From DATBFX01 sp036558305 (GTDB taxonomy: Bacteria; Chloroflexota; Chloroflexia; Thermomicrobiales; UBA6265): 14,318 nt of DNA. The position numbers and the translations under genes are program-made. The stretch lies in the NCBI GenBank assembly GCA_036558305.1, contig DATBFX010000185.1:1-14318 (forward strand), given 5' to 3'. Positions 7,321-12,217 of this stretch are shown here, one piece after another; position 1 is the first letter of the stretch; each line of letters starts with the position of its first letter. Under the pieces are notes generated by a model. It made no database searches and was not told the origin of the DNA. It saw only the letters and a list, made by a program, of their open reading frames with translations.

Positions 7321-8325
7321 ATGCCTCTCCGCTACGTCGTGGGCAGACTCGGTGCATTCGTCTTGATCGTCTGGGCGGCGGCGACGATCAACTTCGCCGT
7401 GCCCAGACTCGCCTCGGCCGATCCGATTCGGGAGCAGATGCTTCGGTCCGTCGCCATGGGCGGATCGAGTTCCCAGTCGATGGAAGAGGTGGTCAAGTCG
7501 TACGAGAAGCGGTTCGGGTTGGACCAACCGCTCTGGAAGCAGTACGTGCGCTACCTGTGGGACATGGCCCGCTTCAATTTTGGCTACTCGATCACCCGCT
7601 TCCCGACGCGCGTCTCGTCGATGATCCTCAACGCGCTTCCCTGGACGCTCATCCTGGTCACCGTTTCGACGCTGATCGCCTTTGCCCTCGGCAGTCTCAT
7701 CGGCGCGCTGCTGGCGTGGCCGCGCGCACCGCGGTTCATCCACGCACTCGCGCCACCGCTTCTCACCCTCTCGGCGATCCCGTACTACCTGCTCGGTCTG
7801 ACCCTCATCTACTTTCTCGCCTTCCGCTGGCGGGCATTCCCGCTTGGCGGCGGGTACGACATCGGGACCACGCCGTCCTGGAGCCTCCGCTTCGTCGGTC
7901 AGGCCGTCCGCCACTCGCTCCTGCCGGCGCTCTCGATCGTTCTGGCGAGTATGGGATTTTGGGCGCTCAGCATGCGCGCGATGATGGTGACCGTCCAGGG
8001 TGAAGATTATGTCACCCTCGCCGAGGCGAAGGGCCTGAAACCCCGGCGCATTTTCCTCCGCTATGCGGTGCGCAACGCGATGCTGCCGCAGATCACGGCG
8101 CTGGCCCTGACGTTGGGTCAGGTGGCGTCCGGGGTCGTGCTGGTCGAGGTCGTTTTCGGCTACCCGGGGGTCGGCAACCTCCTCTTCACGTCGATCCGCA
8201 CCTTCGACTACACCGTCATCTACGGATTGACCTACCTCGTCATCGTCTCCATCGGCGTCGCCACCCTCATCCTCGACCTGCTGTTGCCGAAACTGGACCC
8301 GCGGATTTCGTACCAACGGCGATAG
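7321..8325 (+). CDS. ABC transporter permease, OppB/DppB-like
   Basis: A 334-residue inner-membrane permease of the peptide/nickel/oligosaccharide importer class. The N-terminal helix (about 6-28) is followed by a long periplasmic segment containing FGLDQPLWKQYVRYL at 65-79, the usual OppB signature. Further membrane segments lie near 106-132, 143-168, 200-218, 253-278 and 297-323. The EAA loop is YVTLAEAKGLKPRRIFLRYAV at 230-250, followed by RNAMLPQIT. The C-terminus carries FGYPGVGNLLF, a family hallmark. The ATG at 7321 gives the expected start (MPLRYVVGRLGAF), but no Shine-Dalgarno sequence precedes it, only the arm of a heptamer hairpin. It pairs with the OppC-like permease downstream. 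Confidence 0.95.
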   Translation: MPLRYVVGRLGAFVLIVWAAATINFAVPRLASADPIREQMLRSVAMGGSSSQSMEEVVKSYEKRFGLDQPLWKQYVRYLWDMARFNFGYSITRFPTRVSSMILNALPWTLILVTVSTLIAFALGSLIGALLAWPRAPRFIHALAPPLLTLSAIPYYLLGLTLIYFLAFRWRAFPLGGGYDIGTTPSWSLRFVGQAVRHSLLPALSIVLASMGFWALSMRAMMVTVQGEDYVTLAEAKGLKPRRIFLRYAVRNAMLPQITALALTLGQVASGVVLVEVVFGYPGVGNLLFTSIRTFDYTVIYGLTYLVIVSIGVATLILDLLLPKLDPRISYQRR

Positions 8326-8331
8326 GACGGA

Positions 8332-8354
8332 GGCGTTAGGCGTTAGGCGTTAGG
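8332..8354. repeat. direct heptamer array (GGCGTTA) between the OppB-like and OppC-like genes
   Basis: Three tandem GGCGTTA copies plus GG start six nt after the TAG stop of the OppB-like gene. There is no inverted arm, unlike the larger arrays in this window. A good GGGAG ribosome binding site for the OppC-like gene follows at 8370-8374, so this array does not replace the start signals. Confidence 0.9.
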
Positions 8355-8379
8355 AGAACGAACGATCCCGGGAGTCACG

Positions 8380-9294
8380 ATGGCAGCGACGGCGACAGCA
8401 CCGACCGCACAGACCACGCAGATCACGCGGACACCAAGGGGACGGATCGGCCGGGTGGTGCGCGCGCTCGGCGCCTATCCGATGCTGACCGTTGGTCTGT
8501 CGCTGATCCTGGCGATCGTCTTGATGAGTTTGATCGGTCCGCACTTCGTCGAGAAGGACCGCGTCAACGTCGGCTATGCGTTGCCCGATCAGCGGCCGTC
8601 GCGCGAGTACCTGTTGGGAACCGATACGGTCGGCCGGCAGATGCTCGCGATCGTCATCTACGGCACCCCGATGACGCTGAAGGTCGGGCTGATTGCGGGC
8701 GCGATCGGTCTGGTCGTGGGAACGCTGTTCGGGTTGATCTCCGGCTACTACGGCGGCATCTCGGATAGCGTCCTGCGCGGGGCAGCCGATGCGTTCCTGA
8801 CCGTTCCCGGTCTGCTGGTGCTGGTCGTGATTGCGACGACGTTTCAGGGTGGAATCAGCGTCAGCACCCAGGCACTCGTCGTCTCGGCGTTGGCCTGGAT
8901 GTACCCGACGCGGACGATCCGCTCCCAGGTGCTGAGTATCCGCGAGCGCAGCTACGTCCAACTCGCCCGGTTTTCGGGGATGAACGGCCTGGAGATCATC
9001 ACCAAGGAGATCGTACCGAACCTGTTGCCGTATCTGGCGGCGAGTTTCGTCGGCGCCGTTTCGGCGGCGATCCTCGCCTCGATCGGGTTGGAGGCGCTCG
9101 GCCTGGGACCGCAGAACGAGCCGACCCTGGGGATGACGATCTACTGGAGCATGTACTACACCTCCATCCTGCGCAATCTCTGGTGGTGGTTCGCGCCGCC
9201 GATCATCATCATCGTCATGATCTTCATGGGATTGTTCATGATCTCGGCCGGACTCGATCAGATCGCCAATCCGCGGTTGAGGAGCCGAACGTGA
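8380..9294 (+). CDS. ABC transporter permease, OppC/DppC-like
   Basis: A 304-residue inner-membrane permease that forms the channel with the OppB-like protein. After a short Thr/Ala-rich cytoplasmic tail, the first membrane helix spans about 33-53. The segment HFVEKDRVNVGYALPDQRPSREYLLGTDTVGRQML follows (residues 55-89); its LLGTD-x-x-GR-x-ML pattern is the standard OppC signature. Further helices lie near 98-122, 137-153, 161-178, 214-240 and 263-290. The EAA loop is YVQLARFSGMNGLEIITKEI at 192-211. A GGGAG ribosome binding site lies 5 nt before ATG 8380. Its stop TGA (9292-9294) overlaps the GTG start of the next gene as GTGA, indicating translational coupling. Confidence 0.95.
   Translation: MAATATAPTAQTTQITRTPRGRIGRVVRALGAYPMLTVGLSLILAIVLMSLIGPHFVEKDRVNVGYALPDQRPSREYLLGTDTVGRQMLAIVIYGTPMTLKVGLIAGAIGLVVGTLFGLISGYYGGISDSVLRGAADAFLTVPGLLVLVVIATTFQGGISVSTQALVVSALAWMYPTRTIRSQVLSIRERSYVQLARFSGMNGLEIITKEIVPNLLPYLAASFVGAVSAAILASIGLEALGLGPQNEPTLGMTIYWSMYYTSILRNLWWWFAPPIIIIVMIFMGLFMISAGLDQIANPRLRSRT
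9279..9293 (+). promoter_or_regulatory. ribosome binding site and GTG start of the DppD-like ATPase
   Basis: GAGGAG at 9279-9284, six bases, then GTG at 9291-9293, overlapping the stop of the previous gene. This decides the start upstream of the repeat-encoded N-terminus. A later in-frame GTG (9342) has only a weak GGAG before it. Confidence 0.75.
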
Positions 9295-10406
9295 CCGAAA
9301 TTCGCAGTTCGCAGTTCGCAGTTCGGGGCTCGGAGTTCGGAGTGGACTCGTCTCCTCGAACCCCGAACCCCGAACCCCGAACCGGTTACGCGGCGACCCG
9401 ACTGGAGGAGCGGGAAACCGTCCTCGAGGTGCGCGATCTGCACGTCTACTACCAAACGTCGCGCGGGCCGGCGAAGGCGGTCAACGGCGTCTCGTTCTCG
9501 GTGGCGCGGGGCGAGGTGCTCGGTCTGGTCGGCGAGTCGGGGTCGGGCAAGTCGACGATCGCGCTGTCGCTGCTGCGGTTGATCAAAGCGCCGGGGCGGA
9601 TCGAGCAGGGCGAGGTGATGCTCGACGGGCGCGATCTGCTGGCGCTGCCGGAAGAGGCGATGCGGTTGGTGCGCCTGGGCGAGATCGCGATGGTGGCGCA
9701 GGGAGCGATGAATTCGCTCAACCCGGTGATGCGGATCCGGGATCAGATCGTCGACAGTTGGAAGGACCACGCGGCCGGGCCGAGCCGGGCCGAAACCGAC
9801 GACCGGATCGCCGATCTGCTGAGCTGGGTAGGACTGCGACCCGAGGTGGCGCGGATGTACCCGCACGAGCTGAGCGGCGGCATGAAGCAGCGGGCGGTGA
9901 TCGCGATCGCGATCAGTCTGCGGCCGAAGGTGATCATCGCCGACGAGCCGACGAGCGCCCTCGACGTCGTCGTCCAGCGGCAGATCATGGCGACGTTGCG
10001 CCGAGTCCAGCAGGACCTGAACGCCGCGGTCATCCTGATCGGGCACGACATGGGGTTGATGGCGCAGTCGGTCGACCGGCTGGGTGTGATGTACGCCGGC
10101 GAGTTGGCCGAACTCTCGCCCGTCCGCGACATCTTCAAGGACCCGCTCCATCCCTACAGCAAGTTGCTGATCGCCAGTCTGCCATCGCTGGACCAGAAGG
10201 GAGCATTGCGCGGGATCGCCGGTCTGCCGCCGTCGCTGCTCAGCCCACCGCCGGGATGCCCGTTCCACCCACGCTGCCCATCGGTGATGGAGCGCTGCCG
10301 CGCCGAGGTGCCGCCGCTGGAACGGAAACGGGCGGGGCGATTGGTGGCGTGCCATCTGTACGACGAGGAGGCGGAGGGCGGAAGGCGGAAGGCGGGGGTG
10401 CCATGA
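9291..10406 (+). CDS. ABC transporter ATP-binding protein, OppD/DppD-like, with repeat-encoded ends
   Basis: A 371-residue cytoplasmic ATPase driving the Opp-like importer. Motifs in order: Walker A GESGSGKST at 81-89, Q-loop MVAQGAMNSLNP near 134-145, signature LSGGMKQR at 194-201, Walker B VIIADE at 214-219, D-loop SALD, and switch His252. The C-terminal oligopeptide/dipeptide-type domain has GCPFHPRCPS at 322-331 with the paired cysteines and Cys336. The homologous part begins near residue 43 (TVLEVRDLHVYY). Residues about 4-32 are translated from an inverted heptamer array, and the last dozen residues (EAEGGRRKAGVP) come from the left arm of another array. The stop overlaps ATG 10403 of a linker ORF. 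Core assignment is sure. Whether the N-terminal extension is kept in the mature protein is not known. Confidence 0.92.
   Translation: MTEIRSSQFAVRGSEFGVDSSPRTPNPEPRTGYAATRLEERETVLEVRDLHVYYQTSRGPAKAVNGVSFSVARGEVLGLVGESGSGKSTIALSLLRLIKAPGRIEQGEVMLDGRDLLALPEEAMRLVRLGEIAMVAQGAMNSLNPVMRIRDQIVDSWKDHAAGPSRAETDDRIADLLSWVGLRPEVARMYPHELSGGMKQRAVIAIAISLRPKVIIADEPTSALDVVVQRQIMATLRRVQQDLNAAVILIGHDMGLMAQSVDRLGVMYAGELAELSPVRDIFKDPLHPYSKLLIASLPSLDQKGALRGIAGLPPSLLSPPPGCPFHPRCPSVMERCRAEVPPLERKRAGRLVACHLYDEEAEGGRRKAGVP
9301..9384. repeat. inverted heptamer array inside the DppD-like coding sequence
   Basis: Six heptamers at 9301-9342 (TTCGCAG three times, TTCGGGG, CTCGGAG, TTCGGAG) are followed by a 14-nt spacer and four complementary heptamers at 9357-9384 (CGAACCC three times, then CGAACCG). 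The whole is about 84 nt, a multiple of both 3 and 7, so it keeps the frame and adds about 28 residues. It sits only 10 nt after the start of the GTG codon. Confidence 0.88.
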
Positions 10407-10480
10407 ACGAGCTCGCCGCCGGTGCCGCCTTGCTTCGCCCTCATCCGCCCGCTTTCGCTTTCCGCCTTCCGCCTTCCGCC
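10370..10480. repeat. inverted heptamer array spanning the DppD-like stop and the linker ORF
   Basis: Four heptamers at 10370-10397 (GGCGGAG, GGCGGAA twice, GGCGGGG) face three copies of TTCCGCC at 10460-10480, preceded by degenerate copies. The left arm is translated as the C-terminus of the DppD-like protein. The right arm is the end of the 30-codon linker ORF and reaches to within 12 nt of the DppF-like start. Confidence 0.88.
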
Positions 10481-10495
10481 CTGGCACGGCCATGA
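10403..10495 (+). CDS. 30-codon linker ORF between the two ATPase genes
   Basis: The ATG at 10403 overlaps the TGA of the DppD-like gene (ATGA), and its own TGA (10493-10495) overlaps the ATG of the DppF-like gene (ATGA). The predicted 30-residue peptide is Ala/Pro/Leu-rich (it begins MNELAAGAALLRPHPP), and its second half is simply a translation of the TTCCGCC heptamers. A GGCGGGGG stretch lies 4 nt before the start, whereas the DppF-like gene has no Shine-Dalgarno of its own. The likely role is to carry ribosomes across the repeat to the next start. A functional peptide is unlikely, and no family is recognised. Confidence 0.5.
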   Translation: MNELAAGAALLRPHPPAFAFRLPPSALARP

Positions 10496-11532
10496 CCGCG
10501 TTTCTCGAGGCCGACCACGTGAGCAAGGTGTATGGGAGCGGGTTCCTGCACAAGGAGGAGACCGTGGCCCTGGACGACTTTTCGTTGCGGATCGAGACGG
10601 AGCCGGCGGTGATCACGGCGGTGGTGGGGGAGAGCGGGAGCGGAAAGACGACGCTGGCGCGGGTGCTGCTCGGGGAGACGGTGCCGACGTTGGGAGAGAT
10701 TCGGTATCAGGGGAAGGATGTGAGGACGCTGTCGCGGCGGGAGCGGCGGGCGTTCCGGCGCGACGTGCAGGTGATTTTTCAGGACCCGTACGAGGTCTAC
10801 AACCCGTTTTATAAGGTGGATCACGTGCTGGCGACGCCGATCCACAAGTTCGGGTTGGCGAAGTCGAAGGCGCGGGCGCGGGAGTTGATGGCCGAGGCGT
10901 TGAGCGCGGTGGGGTTGCGGCCGGAGGAGACGCTGGGGCGGTACCCGCACCAATTGAGCGGGGGGCAGCGGCAGCGGGTGATGGTGGCGCGGGCGTTGAT
11001 CGTGCGGCCGCGGTTGATCATCGCGGACGAACCGGTGTCGATGGTCGATGCGTCGTTGCGGGCGACGATCTTGGATAGCCTGCGCAGTTTGACGCGCGAT
11101 TTCGGGGTGTCGCTGATCTACATCACGCACGACCTGATCACGGCGTACCAGATCAGCGACAACATCGTGGTGCTGTACCGGGGCTCGGTGGCGGAGGCGG
11201 GCGGGGCGGAGCCGATCGTGCAGGCGCCGGAGCATCCGTACACGCGGCTGCTGATCGGCTCGATTCCGCAACCGGACCCGGACCGCGGGTGGGTGCCGGA
11301 GCAGGAGTCGTCGGAGGTGGGGCGGCGGGCGAATCCGGCGGTCGGGTGCAAGTTCGCCAACCGGTGCCCGTACGCGATGGAGATGTGCCTGGAGAGGCAC
11401 CCGCCGCTGTTCCAGACGGACGGCGAGCGGGTGGCGGCGTGCTACCTGTTCCGGGAGGCGCCGGTGCTGGCGGACGAGCACCTGGACGGGGTGTTCGTGA
11501 AGGCGACGGTGGGGGAGCGGGCGGCGGATTGA
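10492..11532 (+). CDS. ABC transporter ATP-binding protein, OppF/DppF-like
   Basis: A 346-residue cytoplasmic ATPase, the second nucleotide-binding subunit of the Opp-like importer. Motifs in order: Walker A GESGSGKTT at 46-54, Q-loop VIFQDPYEVYNPF at 94-106, signature LSGGQRQR at 155-162, Walker B LIIADE at 175-180 followed by PVSMVDAS, and switch His213 in YITHD. The C-terminal cysteine motif is GCKFANRCPYAMEMC at 285-299. Start ATG 10492 has no ribosome binding site and overlaps the stop of the linker ORF, so expression probably depends on re-initiation. Its codons favour G in the third position, unlike the C-favouring OppA-like gene. The stop TGA is followed at once by a heptamer array. 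Confidence 0.94.
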   Translation: MTAFLEADHVSKVYGSGFLHKEETVALDDFSLRIETEPAVITAVVGESGSGKTTLARVLLGETVPTLGEIRYQGKDVRTLSRRERRAFRRDVQVIFQDPYEVYNPFYKVDHVLATPIHKFGLAKSKARARELMAEALSAVGLRPEETLGRYPHQLSGGQRQRVMVARALIVRPRLIIADEPVSMVDASLRATILDSLRSLTRDFGVSLIYITHDLITAYQISDNIVVLYRGSVAEAGGAEPIVQAPEHPYTRLLIGSIPQPDPDRGWVPEQESSEVGRRANPAVGCKFANRCPYAMEMCLERHPPLFQTDGERVAACYLFREAPVLADEHLDGVFVKATVGERAAD

Positions 11533-11560
11533 GTCGTTAGTCGTTAGTCGTTAGTCGTTA
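11533..11560. repeat. direct heptamer array (GTCGTTA) after the Opp-like operon
   Basis: Four perfect GTCGTTA copies begin immediately after the TGA of the DppF-like gene. No inverted arm is seen. With the other arrays it shows the same habit of abutting a stop codon. Confidence 0.92.
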
Positions 11561-11667
11561 GTAGACGGGCGCAAGTCGAAGGCGGCGTGGACCCTCCGGG
11601 TCGAGCGTGACCGCTGTGATGGGCGGTGAGGGGCCCCGGGGCTCCGGCGAAGGACCCTCACCCCCGG

Positions 11668-11694
11668 CCCCTCTCCCGGTGCGCGGGAGAGGGG
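11668..11694. terminator. strong GC hairpin, possible terminator or REP-like element
   Basis: CCCCTCTCCCG and CGGGAGAGGGG form a perfect 11-bp stem around a 5-nt loop (GTGCG). The preceding CCCTCACCCCCGG together with this stem is a wording seen as a dispersed palindromic repeat in many GC-rich genomes (recollection, not searched). It has no T-tract on either side, so classical intrinsic termination is doubtful. It lies 136 nt after the DppF-like stop and could end transcripts from either direction. Confidence 0.5.
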
Positions 11695-11784
11695 AGCGCG
11701 ATGTGCTTACTTGGGATGGCGGGTGGCGGAGCGCGGGCCGGCACGCGGCAGGGATTGGGCTGCTGCGCGGCGACGGGGAGGGGC

Positions 11785-11898
11785 ACGTGGTAACCGGCGT
11801 GTGCGGCCGGGGCCGTTGGCTGCCCTGCTCAGGAGGCCATTCCTGGGACGGTTCTCCGCTGCCCAGGCCCGCCTACCGGTTCCCGTAGGTGCCACTTG
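11785..11898 (-). ncRNA. candidate structured RNA below the left-facing promoter
   Basis: A transcript starting near 11898 on the minus strand would contain nested complementary segments. GGCAC near its 5' end matches GTGCC about 105 nt later. ACCGG matches CCGGT. GGCC-TGGG and CCCA..GGCC enclose CGG-AGAA-CCG. CCTAC matches GTAGG. It contains no credible ORF. It does not show the GGAAGGAAGCAGCC-type core of SRP RNA, the RNase P or tmRNA hallmarks, or a known riboswitch core that I can recognise. The right end could instead reach the hairpin at 11668-11694. This is a weak call based on promoter plus pairing. Confidence 0.28.
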
Positions 11899-11904
11899 GG
11901 GACG

Positions 11905-11933
11905 AATATAGTACAAATGATCCTTGTTGTCAA
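11905..11933 (-). promoter_or_regulatory. near-consensus sigma-70/A promoter facing left
   Basis: On the minus strand TTGACA (11933-11928), a 17-nt spacer and TATATT (11910-11905). The -35 is perfect, the spacing is ideal and the -10 matches five of six positions. It lies in the most AT-rich patch of the region. It points toward 11700, where no protein gene exists and where the end of the Opp-like operon lies on the opposite strand. Confidence 0.7.
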
Positions 11934-12070
11934 GTAGCGTGGGCTACGACTGGAGTGGGTGTTGCCGTCGCGGTGAGTGGGCGGCAGAGGCGGGGCGATT
12001 CGGGGAGGGCGTGGAGTGGAAGTCGCCGGAAGTGGGGATGGAATAGGAAGATCGGAGCAGGATCGCGGTA

Positions 12071-12099
12071 TTGACAAGGAGGCACCGCGGCGGTAGGAT
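12071..12099 (+). promoter_or_regulatory. sigma-70/A promoter for the secreted RHS-type gene
   Basis: TTGACA at 12071-12076, a 17-nt spacer and TAGGAT at 12094-12099. Transcription would begin near 12106, giving a leader of about 110 nt before ATG 12215. It is the only good promoter facing this gene. Confidence 0.65.
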
Positions 12100-12201
12100 C
12101 GTGTTGTTCGTTCACCAGGGAAGAGATCGACGCCGGGTTGCCGAACCGAGCGCGGCCGCGGTTGAGTGTGCGTGACCGCGGTTGCGTGCCCGCCTGTGGG
12201 G

Positions 12202-12217
12202 AGGAGGGGCGCGGATG
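12202..12217 (+). promoter_or_regulatory. ribosome binding site and start of the RHS-type gene
   Basis: AGGAGG at 12202-12207 lies seven nt before ATG 12215. The frame opens straight into a basic N-terminus and a hydrophobic signal segment, which settles the start. Confidence 0.75.

Larger units (their letters stand above)
11561..12214. other. non-coding stretch between the Opp-like operon and the secreted RHS-type gene
   Basis: No protein gene is convincing here. The frames that stay open are low-complexity products of the GC content. Visible content, left to right: a GC-rich hairpin near 11668-11694; a structured stretch about 11785-11898; a left-facing promoter at 11905-11933; a G-rich stretch without features at about 11940-12068; a right-facing promoter at 12071-12099; and a leader of about 110 nt before the next gene. 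The leader contains CCGCGGTTG twice. Confidence 0.6.

Noticed and set aside
11785..11898. SRP (4.5S) RNA
   Set aside because: A short GGCAGCCAACGGC stretch recalls the SRP core, but the GGAA tetraloop and the CAGG/AGCAG internal loop are not in the right arrangement.
11905..11925. LexA-type operator around GTACAAATGATC
   Set aside because: It departs from GAAC-N4-GTTC in both halves and is not symmetric; the bases are better explained as promoter spacer and -10.
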